A stretch of DNA of 52,384 bases from Bacteroidota bacterium (GTDB lineage: Bacteria; Bacteroidota; Bacteroidia; Sphingobacteriales; Sphingobacteriaceae), in contig JAHJVW010000079.1 of the NCBI GenBank assembly GCA_018828585.1, positions 1 to 52,384 on the forward strand. The letters run 5' to 3'. How positions within the stretch are numbered: position 1 is the first letter of the stretch; every line of letters starts with the position of its first letter. Below the pieces are notes generated by a model. It was not told where the DNA came from. It worked only from the letters and a program-made list of their open reading frames with translations, and did no database searches. The position numbers and the translations under genes are program-made. This document shows positions 26,765-37,357 of this stretch, one piece after another.

Positions 26765-27703
26765 ATGAAAATTACCGTAGTTGGAGCAGGTGCAGTAGGC
26801 GCTACTTGTGCTGATAATATTGCCAGAAGAGAGTTAGCAGAGGAATTAATTTTATTAGACATTAAGGATGGTTTTGCTGAAGGTAAAGCTATAGATATGA
26901 TGCAAACCTCGGCCTATTTAGGTTTCGATACTAAAATTAAAGGTGTTACCAATGATTATGCTGCAACTGCTGATTCTAGTGTGGTAGTGATTACTTCTGG
27001 TTTACCGCGTAAACCAGGGATGACACGTGAAGAGTTAATTGGTACTAACGCAGGTATTGTGAAATCTGTTACCGAAAATATTTTAAAACATTCTCCAAAT
27101 ACCATCATCATTGTGGTTTCTAACCCAATGGATACCATGAATTACCTGACTTTAAAAACATCAGGTTTACCTAAAGAAAGAATTCTAGGAATGGGTGGTG
27201 CATTAGATTCGGCTCGTTTTAAATATTATTTAAGTCAAGAATTAGGTTGTTCTCCATCTGATTTAAATGCAGTAGTAATTGGTGGACATGGAGATACTAC
27301 GATGATTCCTTTAATCCGTCACGCTACTTGGAATAGTGCTCCAGTAACAAACTTCTTGTCTAAAGAACAACAAGATAAAGTGGTAGCGGCGACAATGGTA
27401 GGTGGTGCTACGTTAACTAAACTGATTGGTACTTCTGCATGGTATGCTCCTGGAGCTGGAACTGCGTTTATGGTAGAAGCGATTATGCGTGATGAGAAAA
27501 AATTAATCTCTTGCGGTGTTGCTTTAGATGGCGAATATGGTCAGAAAGATATTTCCTTGGTAGTACCAGTTGTTTTAGGTAAAAATGGATGGGAGAAAAT
27601 CGTGGATTATAAATTAAATGATACTGAGCAAGCTGAATTCAATAAAAGCGCTGATGCAGTAAGAAACATGAATCAGGTACTAACAGATTCTAATCTGATT
27701 TAA
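26765..27703 (+). CDS. mdh: Malate dehydrogenase
   Basis: A 312-residue NAD-dependent dehydrogenase of the LDH-like MDH group. It shows the nucleotide-binding VVGAGAVGATCA at the N-terminus, the substrate arginine loop SGLPRKPGMTREEL, the NPMDTM segment and the catalytic histidine in GGHGDTTM. The arginine-rich loop with methionine after PG marks malate rather than lactate specificity. It interconverts malate and oxaloacetate in the TCA cycle in the cytosol. Its TAA stop shares one base with the ATG of the retropepsin-like gene. Confidence 0.96.
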   Translation: MKITVVGAGAVGATCADNIARRELAEELILLDIKDGFAEGKAIDMMQTSAYLGFDTKIKGVTNDYAATADSSVVVITSGLPRKPGMTREELIGTNAGIVKSVTENILKHSPNTIIIVVSNPMDTMNYLTLKTSGLPKERILGMGGALDSARFKYYLSQELGCSPSDLNAVVIGGHGDTTMIPLIRHATWNSAPVTNFLSKEQQDKVVAATMVGGATLTKLIGTSAWYAPGAGTAFMVEAIMRDEKKLISCGVALDGEYGQKDISLVVPVVLGKNGWEKIVDYKLNDTEQAEFNKSADAVRNMNQVLTDSNLI

Positions 27704-28137
27704 TGATAAAATATAAAATTCCATTGGAGGTGGTTGACCTTCAGGGCGACGGCTTCCACCTTTTGGTGGAAGTTGTTGTTTTCGGTCAAATTTTTAAAGC
27801 AGTTTTAGATACGGGAGCTTCCAAATCAGCTTTTGATATGGAAATTGTTTCTAATCTAGCACCAAAGGATCAAATTGTCCATGTTCCAGATCATCACGCC
27901 ATTGGGTTAGGCACTACTACTATGGAAAGGTATTATGTAGTTTGTCCTGAATTTAAAATGGGTAATTTGACTATCAAAAATTATGAAGTTCCCGTTTTTG
28001 ATTTATCTGCCATTAAATTTGCTTACGAAAAATTAAAACTCCCTCCCGTTATTGGAGTCATAGGTGGTGATATTTTAATGGATTATAAAGGTATTATCAA
28101 TTATAAAAATCTATCCCTTAGTCTGTCGAAAAACTAA
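27703..28137 (+). CDS. Retropepsin-like aspartic protease domain protein
   Basis: A 144-residue single-domain protein with the aspartic protease motif AVLDTGASKSAFD (D36), a flap-like region rich in glycine (HAIGLGTTTMERY) and the closing PPVIGVIGGDILMDYKG segment where the hydrophobic-hydrophobic-Gly motif is expected. As in retroviral proteases, one motif per chain implies a dimer. No signal peptide or membrane segment is seen, so it should be cytosolic. It overlaps mdh by one base and is probably translated by reinitiation. Function in bacteria of this kind is unknown. Confidence 0.83.
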   Translation: MIKYKIPLEVVDLQGDGFHLLVEVVVFGQIFKAVLDTGASKSAFDMEIVSNLAPKDQIVHVPDHHAIGLGTTTMERYYVVCPEFKMGNLTIKNYEVPVFDLSAIKFAYEKLKLPPVIGVIGGDILMDYKGIINYKNLSLSLSKN

Positions 28138-28153
28138 CGTCCTTTTTTCTTAA

Positions 28154-28177
28154 ATTAGAGAAGATAATTTCTCTAAT
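28154..28177 (+). promoter_or_regulatory. Palindrome abutting the truncated haemoglobin start codon
   Basis: ATTAGAGAA (28154-28162) and TTCTCTAAT (28169-28177) are perfect reverse complements with a six-base spacer, and the ATG begins at the next base. It may be an operator or an mRNA hairpin controlling initiation. Confidence 0.5.
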
Positions 28178-28588
28178 ATGAAAAAAGACATTCAAAATGC
28201 AGATGATATCAAGCTATTGGTTGATGAGTTCTATAAAAAAGCAGTTGAAGACAAAGATTTGGGCCACATTTTTACAGATGTAGCCAAAGTTAATTGGGGG
28301 CACCACTTACCTATTATGTATGCCTTTTGGGAATCTACGCTTTTAGGAACTCCAGGTTATAAAGGAAACCCAATGGATGCGCACTTTAAACTCAACCAAA
28401 AGATAGAATTAACAGGTGAGCATTTTAGTAGATGGAAATCGCTTTTTATTCAAACAGTTGAAGAAAATTTTGTAGGGGAAATTGCAGAACTAGCCAAAGA
28501 TAAGGCAGTAAGCATCGCCGATTTGATGTTTTATAAAATTCATAATTACTACAATTCCCCTGGCCTAGCTAAAAGAAAAGATAATTAA
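28178..28588 (+). CDS. Group III truncated haemoglobin
   Basis: A 136-residue 2-on-2 globin. The B and E helix pattern YAFWESTLLGTPGYKGNPMDAHFKL and the proximal-histidine region LTGEHFSRWKSLF are the signature of group III truncated haemoglobins. The family binds O2, NO or H2O2-related ligands through heme, with physiological roles mostly unsettled. It lies 40 bases after the retropepsin-like gene. The perfect palindrome directly before the ATG could be a control site. Confidence 0.9.
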   Translation: MKKDIQNADDIKLLVDEFYKKAVEDKDLGHIFTDVAKVNWGHHLPIMYAFWESTLLGTPGYKGNPMDAHFKLNQKIELTGEHFSRWKSLFIQTVEENFVGEIAELAKDKAVSIADLMFYKIHNYYNSPGLAKRKDN

Positions 28589-28637
28589 GATTTTTTTCTA
28601 AAAACTAAAAGCATTAACTTTCAGTAAGTATTTACGT

Positions 28638-29525
28638 ATGAGAAAGTTACTACTCTTATTTATATTTATTCCTTTTTTGTCAAATGCACAGGATTTAACT
28701 GGTTTTTGGAAAGGAAAAATCTATCAAGATAGTGGCGGTTATGCTCCAGAATATGTTTTAGAGCTAAATCTTATTCAAAAGAAAAAAAGAGTTTCTGGAA
28801 CTAGTTTAGCTTATTTAGGTAAGGTTGTTGTCGCCAAGTTATACTTAGATGGCTATATATCTAAAGATTCTATCTATTTAAGCGAATTTAGTAATGGAAT
28901 TATTGAGAAAATTCTCCCTCCAACTTATTTGATTTGCATCAAAAATTTCACATTAGGATATAAAAAAACTGATTTTATTGAAACATTAAGTGGAAGATGG
29001 GATGGAAAAGCATTCGCAAAAGATAACTTACCGATTGATAAACTTTTTACTAACGACACTTCTAAAAAAGAACTTGATGTAATAGATTGTATCCCTGGTA
29101 AAGTATTAGTGTCTAGAAATGATGGCTTACAAATAGAAGCTTCACAACCAACAGAATTGTACAATTATCCTGATACACTTTACGGAACCCATCTAATAAA
29201 AGTTAAGGAAATTGAAATAGAAAACCCAGTAATAGAAATCTCTATTTCTGATTATGAAAAGATTGATGGAGATAAAGTAAGTATTTATTTTAATCGAGAA
29301 AAAATAGCCGATCACCTCTTTGTTAGAAAAAGTCCTACAAATTTCACGCTAACATTAAGTGGAAAATATATCAATAACGAAATTATAATTGTTGCCGAAA
29401 ATTTGGGGAGAATACCCCCTAATACTTCTTTAATGAAAGTTAAAGATGGGAACAAGTCTTATGATGTTTATGTATCATCAGATTTCAATAATTCAGCCGC
29501 TATTTATTTAAAGTTTAAAAAATAG
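28638..29525 (+). CDS. Secreted protein of unknown function, paralog 1
   Basis: A 295-residue protein with a signal peptide (residues 1-17, ending SNAQ) and no recognised domain. The N-terminal part begins LTGFWKGKIYQDSGG and looks lipocalin-like in its repeated strand pattern. The last 100 residues contain ISDYEKIDGDKVSIYFN, AENLGRIPPNTSLMKVKDG and a terminal SSDFNNSAAIYLKFKK. The next gene encodes a paralog with the same layout, so the pair arose by tandem duplication. It starts 49 bases after the globin gene and could share its transcript. It probably acts in the periplasm or at the surface. Confidence 0.75.
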   Translation: MRKLLLLFIFIPFLSNAQDLTGFWKGKIYQDSGGYAPEYVLELNLIQKKKRVSGTSLAYLGKVVVAKLYLDGYISKDSIYLSEFSNGIIEKILPPTYLICIKNFTLGYKKTDFIETLSGRWDGKAFAKDNLPIDKLFTNDTSKKELDVIDCIPGKVLVSRNDGLQIEASQPTELYNYPDTLYGTHLIKVKEIEIENPVIEISISDYEKIDGDKVSIYFNREKIADHLFVRKSPTNFTLTLSGKYINNEIIIVAENLGRIPPNTSLMKVKDGNKSYDVYVSSDFNNSAAIYLKFKK

Positions 29526-29534
29526 AAATGAAAT

Positions 29535-30398
29535 ATGATGAAACAGCTTTTTTTGTTACTGATTTTCCTATCCTCACAGACAAAAGCCCAATTTAAAGGC
29601 ATTTGGAATGGATATCTCACCGAAGAAGGAAAAACTCTTAAATCATACTATATTCTAGATATTAAAGAACAATTTGACGACATCATTAAAGGAGATGCTT
29701 ATATTTATCGGACCAATTATATTTCATTTCTTGGTAAGATGAATTTTATTGGGACTATTGAGAATGGTAAACTCAATTTATCTGAACTAAAATTATTAAT
29801 CAACAAAAGACCCATCACTCAAGAGTATTTTTGTTTCAAGAATATGTTGCTTGAAAGAATTGATAAAGACAGTATTAAACACCTTACTGGACCTTGGCTA
29901 GGAGCGATCTACAATAGTGAACCTTGCAGCCCGGGAGTAGTTTTTTTACGTAAGATTGAGCCTAATGCCGACAATAAGTTTGAGTCTATTCCAGAACATA
30001 TTTTAGATGAGATTAATCAAAAAAGCCTTGAACCAGATTCTTTTCTAACAACTAAATTATCGATACCAAGAATAATTAATGTTCAAGGCAAGAAAGTAAA
30101 TATAAAAATTAAAGACTATGATAAGATAGACGGTGATATCATTTCTGTTTATTTAAATAGGAACATCATCATCAACAAATTCAACTTAAAAAGGCAAGGT
30201 GTAGAAAAGCGACTACCATTAGATCCAAATTCTGAAATTAATGAACTGATTATTTATGCTAATAACTTAGGTAAAATCCCCCCCAATACTTGCATGATGG
30301 TTGTTGACGATGGTATTACCCAACAAGAAATATACATCACCTCGTCTTTACAACAAAGTGCCTTATTGTATTTAAGATACCAAAAGAAAAAGCCATAA
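29535..30398 (+). CDS. Secreted protein of unknown function, paralog 2
   Basis: A 287-residue paralog of the preceding gene, nine bases downstream. The signal peptide (residues 1-18) ends TKAQ and the mature protein begins FKGIWNGYLTEEG, matching LTGFWKGKIYQ of paralog 1. Further shared points are the Y-I-L-D/Y-V-L-E strand, GPWLGAIY against GRWDGKAF, and the C-terminal KDYDKIDGDIISVYLN, NNLGKIPPNTCMMVVDDG and SSLQQSALLYLRYQ. Sequence drift between the two is large, so the duplication is old or under divergent selection. Function unknown. Confidence 0.75.
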   Translation: MMKQLFLLLIFLSSQTKAQFKGIWNGYLTEEGKTLKSYYILDIKEQFDDIIKGDAYIYRTNYISFLGKMNFIGTIENGKLNLSELKLLINKRPITQEYFCFKNMLLERIDKDSIKHLTGPWLGAIYNSEPCSPGVVFLRKIEPNADNKFESIPEHILDEINQKSLEPDSFLTTKLSIPRIINVQGKKVNIKIKDYDKIDGDIISVYLNRNIIINKFNLKRQGVEKRLPLDPNSEINELIIYANNLGKIPPNTCMMVVDDGITQQEIYITSSLQQSALLYLRYQKKKP

Positions 30399-30420
30399 TT
30401 AATAAAAATTATGGCTTCAT
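30393..30420 (-). terminator. Terminator of gyrB
   Basis: An 11-bp stem (AAGCCATAATT 30393-30403 with 30410-30420) has a T-rich tract on the minus-strand side and none on the plus side. It therefore best serves gyrB, although its left arm overlaps the end of paralog 2. Confidence 0.6.
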
Positions 30421-30441
30421 TATATTTAAACGATTTTTTTA

Positions 30442-32777
<2,336 letters not shown>

Positions 32778-34259
32778 ATGAAAAAAAATATTTACCTAGT
32801 TGTAATATTTTTATCCACATTATTTACAGCTTGTAATGAACAACAACTTCCTGGTGTTTCACCTTACTCTCCTGAAAAAGAGTTAATTTCCTTTAAATTT
32901 CTTAAAGCTAACAACCCTATTTTGGATAAAGATTATTCAGCTTCTATAAATGGGCAAGATGTAAGCATTGAAATTCCTAAAGGGACTAATTTAAAAGATT
33001 TGATTCCAACTTTTGAAATTTCTGATAAAGCTACTTTAAAAGTAAACACCAAAATTGTTAGTAATGGAAAAGATTCTGCTGATTTTAGTGGATCATCAGT
33101 TGCATTGAATGTCATAGCTCAAAATGAGACCATTAATAAATATTTTCTATCGATTTTACTTACTGGTGTTACTGCTAATTTAAATATCAATAGTACTACT
33201 TCATATACCTCTTATCTAAATAACAGGTTGTATATTGTTCTTTCTCTTGCAATGGCTATAACTCCTCAAAACAAGGCTTATAATTCACATAGTTATGACG
33301 CAAGAGCTTATGGAGATTTTGATAAAGATGGAGATTTGGATATGGTTGCAGCATTTACAAATTCATCCACAAATACTAGTTCTGATGTTGAATTCTACAA
33401 AAATAATGGATTCAATTTAATGAAAGATCAAACTGTTTTTACCGGAGGTGCCCCAAAATTAATAAGTGGTGCCAAAGCAATTACAGGCGATTTTGATGAA
33501 AATGGATGGTTAGATGTAGTTATTTCATCAACTGGTTTTAATGGTGGGTCATATCCCGGTGAATCAGTTATTTTATTGCTAAACACAAATGGTAAATTCA
33601 CATCTAAAACTTTAAGTATTCCTACTGGCTATTATGGATCTGTATGTGCAGGTGATATTGATAACGACGGTGATTTAGATTTATTTGTTACCGATAACAA
33701 AAGCATAAGTAAATTCTTAATAAATGATGGAAAAGCGAATTTCACTTATGATAATTCTCTTTATCCTAGTACTTTCTATAATAAAAGTTTTTTTACATCT
33801 GAGCTTTATGATATCAATAAGGACGGCTACCTAGACCTAGTTTTAGGTGGATTTGAACAAGATAATGCCAGTACAATTATCCTTTGGGGCAATGGAACTG
33901 GTAGTTACATGACTTCAAAAATGACAACATTACCTAAAGTAAAAGGAAAAGCAGTAGTAGTTGACATCGATTTTATAGATTTCGATAAAGATGGTAAGAC
34001 AGATCTCCTAATCACAAGAAAAAGTGATGGTAATACTCCCGAAGGTTACTATCTTCAATTATTAAAAAATACAGGAACCGATTTTACAGATGTCTCATCA
34101 ACTTCCTTTACTATAAATTCTGATGAACATGATACCGATTGGATTAAATGGATTAGAATACAAGATATTGATAATGATGGTGATTTAGACATCACAACTG
34201 ACGACAGGTTCTACAATAAAGTTTGGATAAACAATAAAGCTAAGTTCTCACTTCTTTAA
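32778..34259 (+). CDS. FG-GAP/VCBS repeat lipoprotein
   Basis: From the ATG at 32778 the protein is 493 residues with a lipoprotein signal MKKNIYLVVIFLSTLFTAC; the upstream ATG at 32670 would bury this signal behind 36 residues, so 32778 is preferred. A short beta-sandwich domain of the type common after Bacteroidota lipoboxes comes first (FKFLKANNPILDKDYSASIN...IEIPKGTNLKDLIPTFEISD). About six FG-GAP/VCBS repeats follow, each with a calcium-binding loop such as DKDGDLDMVAAF, DNDGDLDLFVTD and NKDGYLDLVLGG. It probably forms a beta-propeller on the outer membrane surface, where such proteins bind glycans or partners. Confidence 0.85.
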   Translation: MKKNIYLVVIFLSTLFTACNEQQLPGVSPYSPEKELISFKFLKANNPILDKDYSASINGQDVSIEIPKGTNLKDLIPTFEISDKATLKVNTKIVSNGKDSADFSGSSVALNVIAQNETINKYFLSILLTGVTANLNINSTTSYTSYLNNRLYIVLSLAMAITPQNKAYNSHSYDARAYGDFDKDGDLDMVAAFTNSSTNTSSDVEFYKNNGFNLMKDQTVFTGGAPKLISGAKAITGDFDENGWLDVVISSTGFNGGSYPGESVILLLNTNGKFTSKTLSIPTGYYGSVCAGDIDNDGDLDLFVTDNKSISKFLINDGKANFTYDNSLYPSTFYNKSFFTSELYDINKDGYLDLVLGGFEQDNASTIILWGNGTGSYMTSKMTTLPKVKGKAVVVDIDFIDFDKDGKTDLLITRKSDGNTPEGYYLQLLKNTGTDFTDVSSTSFTINSDEHDTDWIKWIRIQDIDNDGDLDITTDDRFYNKVWINNKAKFSLL

Positions 34260-34340
34260 AATTTAATTTTAAATATTTAAAAATAGTACCTTAGTGGGCT
34301 ATTTTTTTGTTTCTCCACTTCTTAAAACCTAATTTAGGAG

Positions 34341-35264
34341 ATGCAAAAAGTTGAAATCCCTGTTTGGGAACAAACAAATTTTGATAACCTAGAATTGCTT
34401 GCGCAACAAGTAGTGGAAGGCTTTATTACTGGTTTACACAAAAGTCCATTTCATGGTTTTTCAGTCGAATTTGCCGAACATCGTTTGTACAATAATGGCG
34501 ATTCTATAAAAAATATAGATTGGAAACTCTTTGCCCGCTCCGATAAATTATTTGTAAAACGCTTTGAAGAAGAAACAAACCTGAGGTGTCAAATCTTGAT
34601 TGACTGTTCTTCATCTATGTTTTATCCTGATAAAGGAACAAATAAGTTTCAGTTTTCTGCATTGGCGGCGGCAGCGATTTTTAATCTTCTCAAAAAACAA
34701 AGAGATGCTTTTGGGTTAACGCTTTTCGCTGATAATATAGAGTTTCACACTCCAAATAAATCCACAATTAGCCATCAAAAATATTTGTTAAATGAACTGG
34801 AACGTAGATTAAAAACTAATCCAGAACAGAAAAAAACAGATATTATTAATAATCTACACTTAATAGCCGAGCAAATCCATAAAAGGTCTTTGGTTGTATT
34901 ATTCTCTGATTTATTTCAGAATTCAACTGATGAGGCAGAACAAGAAAAGCTTTTTGCGGCGTTACAACACTTAAAATATAATAAGCATGAAGTCATTATC
35001 TTCAACATCAATGAGAAAAAACACGAATTAAATTTTGATTTTGAAAATCGTCCTTATCACTTTATTGATGCTGAAACGCTTGAAGAAATTAAGTTGAATC
35101 CAACTCAGCTTAAAGATGTTTATTTAGATAAAATTCAAACATTCAAAAAAAACTTGGAACAAAAATGCGCTCAGTTTAAAATTGAATACATCGATGCTCA
35201 CTTAGAAGATGGCTTTTATCCTGTATTGAATGCTTGGTTGATCAAGAAAAACCGAATGAATTAG
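34341..35264 (+). CDS. DUF58 domain protein
   Basis: A 307-residue protein of the DUF58 family with a von Willebrand A-like fold. GDSIKNIDWKLFARSDKLFVKRFEEE is the family's hallmark, and LIDCSSSMFYPD is the MIDAS-like metal site. Members usually sit beside a MoxR AAA+ ATPase and VWA proteins in a chaperone-like system. Here no MoxR gene is within the window, so it is an orphan locally. Its TAG stop overlaps the TAA stop of the convergent histidine kinase gene by sharing four base pairs. A weak hairpin with a T run (near 34280-34308) separates it from the upstream gene. Confidence 0.9.
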   Translation: MQKVEIPVWEQTNFDNLELLAQQVVEGFITGLHKSPFHGFSVEFAEHRLYNNGDSIKNIDWKLFARSDKLFVKRFEEETNLRCQILIDCSSSMFYPDKGTNKFQFSALAAAAIFNLLKKQRDAFGLTLFADNIEFHTPNKSTISHQKYLLNELERRLKTNPEQKKTDIINNLHLIAEQIHKRSLVVLFSDLFQNSTDEAEQEKLFAALQHLKYNKHEVIIFNINEKKHELNFDFENRPYHFIDAETLEEIKLNPTQLKDVYLDKIQTFKKNLEQKCAQFKIEYIDAHLEDGFYPVLNAWLIKKNRMN

Positions 35265-36598
35265 AACATAAATTGATTTGGGAAACGAAGAATGAATGTT
35301 GTACCTATACCTAAATCTGATTTTATTTCTAAGTCTATTTGATGAAATTGTGCTATACTTTTCACAATTGCCAAACCCAAACCATGACTTTCTAAAACTT
35401 CTTCATCATCTTCTACCTTTTCAAATCTATTAAATGCATGTTCAATTGCATCTTTTTCCATTCCTTTTCCATTATCAACAATGTATATGTTATAATACTC
35501 ATTACTAGTTTTATCCTTTACAATAATTTGCCCATCTTCGTTATTGTATTTAATGGCGTTATTAATAATATTAAAAAATAGCGTGTGCACTAAAGACTCA
35601 TTTGCATAACTCTTAAATTGATATTGAATCTCATTAAAAATAGAAATATTTTTATTCTCTGCTCTGTCTTGTAGTTCATAAATAACTTCTGAAATTACAC
35701 TTTCAATTGAGATAATATCAGGTTTATTAAATTGATGGTTTTCTATTTTAGATATGAGTAAAAGGCTATTTACTACGCCTTTTAATCGTTGTAAGGTTTT
35801 GATAGAATCAAATATTTTCTTGGTTTGAAGTTCGTTTAAATTTTCTTCGTTTAAAATATTTTCGAACCTGACAGATAAAATACTAATTGGTGTTAAAAGC
35901 TCATGTGAAACGTTGGCGATAAACTGTTTTTCTTTTAAAATAAAGTTCGAAACCTTATTCATTAATCCACTTATACTCTCATCTAACGCTCTAAAATCCT
36001 GTGTTGTGGTCTTTATTAATTGATGATTATAGCTTAAAGGATCATTTACTTTGTTTATTTTTTGATCAACGATTTTATAAAATGGGTTTAATAAAACTTT
36101 ATTAAAGAGTATATCAATAATTAAACTGATGCTCAAAGAAACTAAAACCGCGAAAATAGTAATTAAGAGGATTGTTTTTCTTAATCTTTTAACTGCGACC
36201 AAACTTTGCCCAATTTCTAAATGATATAATTCGCCTTTATGTTTAAAATAGTAATTAATTATCCGAAAAGATTCTGTTTCGTTGCCAACTGTTTTTGGAC
36301 TTGTGATAAAATTAGGATTTACAACTACAGTTGTATCAGATTCTATTTTGTCTAGAAATACATATTCCTCTTTTAATACATTATAATCTGTAAAGCTTTT
36401 ATCTTCAGAAATTTTGTTGTAAACCTCGTTATCTGTAATGTTCTTTATTAATCGGTCGGCTTTGTCTTGCAATCTAACATCTAATTGGGAGTAGGAAATG
36501 TCATCTAAAAAAATCATAACAAAACAGCCCAAAATCAAAATAATAAACCCTTTGGTTAAGGCATTATAAAAAATGAGTTTAGATTGGAGTTTATACAT
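35261..36598 (-). CDS. Sensor histidine kinase
   Basis: A 445-residue membrane kinase with two transmembrane segments (about 15-31 and 142-165) enclosing a periplasmic sensor of about 110 residues. The phosphoacceptor H232 is in FIANVSHELLTPIS, and the ATPase domain has NAIKYN (N box), DNGKGM (G1) and GLGLAIVK (G2). A classical HAMP is not obvious, though the linker 166-220 has that length. It should phosphorylate the response regulator encoded ten bases upstream on the same transcript. The ligand is unknown. Confidence 0.93.
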   Translation of the reverse strand: MYKLQSKLIFYNALTKGFIILILGCFVMIFLDDISYSQLDVRLQDKADRLIKNITDNEVYNKISEDKSFTDYNVLKEEYVFLDKIESDTTVVVNPNFITSPKTVGNETESFRIINYYFKHKGELYHLEIGQSLVAVKRLRKTILLITIFAVLVSLSISLIIDILFNKVLLNPFYKIVDQKINKVNDPLSYNHQLIKTTTQDFRALDESISGLMNKVSNFILKEKQFIANVSHELLTPISILSVRFENILNEENLNELQTKKIFDSIKTLQRLKGVVNSLLLISKIENHQFNKPDIISIESVISEVIYELQDRAENKNISIFNEIQYQFKSYANESLVHTLFFNIINNAIKYNNEDGQIIVKDKTSNEYYNIYIVDNGKGMEKDAIEHAFNRFEKVEDDEEVLESHGLGLAIVKSIAQFHQIDLEIKSDLGIGTTFILRFPNQFMF

Positions 36599-36608
36599 TT
36601 ATAAGATA

Positions 36609-37286
36609 CTAAATATTGATTCTGAAACCAATACTTCTTACTGTTTCAAACCAAGGAATCTCGGCATGAATAGCTAATTTCTTTCTTAAGTTTTTGACAT
36701 GCACATCCACAAAATTTGAATCTGAATTTACTTCTAAAATATCTCCCCAAACATGCTCAGTTAAGTTCACACGACTAATCACTCTGTTCTTATTGAGTAC
36801 TAAGTAATTAAAAATCTCAAATTCCTTTTTAGTTAAATTGATGCGCTCTTCGCCAAAAGTTACTAACCTGTTTTTAATATCTAAATTGAAACCAAAGACT
36901 TCAATATCATTTTTTTCGAGTTTGTGTTTTCTTCTGATAACCGCATGCATCCTTGCAAGTAATTCATTTAAAGAAAATGGTTTGGCTAAATAATCATCAG
37001 CACCATCTTCTAAGCCTTTTATTCTATCATCAACTTCACCTCTAGCAGTAAGTATGATTACTGCATCTTCCCTTCCTTTAATATTCTTTAAAGTATGTAG
37101 CAATTCAAATCCATCCCCATCTGGTAAGCCTAAATCAAGTAGGATGAAATCATATTGGTTAACAAATATTTTTTCTTCTGCTGTCGCTTTTTTTCTGGCG
37201 TGTTCTATCGTGTACCCTTGCTTTGACAAAAATTCATCAATTTCTAAAGCAAGGCCTCGTTCATCTTCAACAATTAAAACGTTCAT
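36609..37286 (-). CDS. OmpR family response regulator
   Basis: A 225-residue two-domain regulator. The receiver has the acidic pair in VEDE (E7, D8), the phosphoacceptor D51 in FILLDLGLPDGDG and the lysine in LAKPFS. The C-terminal winged-helix DNA-binding domain (about 128-225) shows INLTKKEFEIFNYLVLNKNR and VDVHVKNLRKKL. It forms a two-component operon with the following histidine kinase. No target operator can be assigned. Confidence 0.95.
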   Translation of the reverse strand: MNVLIVEDERGLALEIDEFLSKQGYTIEHARKKATAEEKIFVNQYDFILLDLGLPDGDGFELLHTLKNIKGREDAVIILTARGEVDDRIKGLEDGADDYLAKPFSLNELLARMHAVIRRKHKLEKNDIEVFGFNLDIKNRLVTFGEERINLTKKEFEIFNYLVLNKNRVISRVNLTEHVWGDILEVNSDSNFVDVHVKNLRKKLAIHAEIPWFETVRSIGFRINI

Positions 37287-37357
37287 AGGCTAAATTTGAT
37301 AAATGTATTTGAGATTATTAATTATTATAAGATATATTTTATCTCTTAAATGACTGG

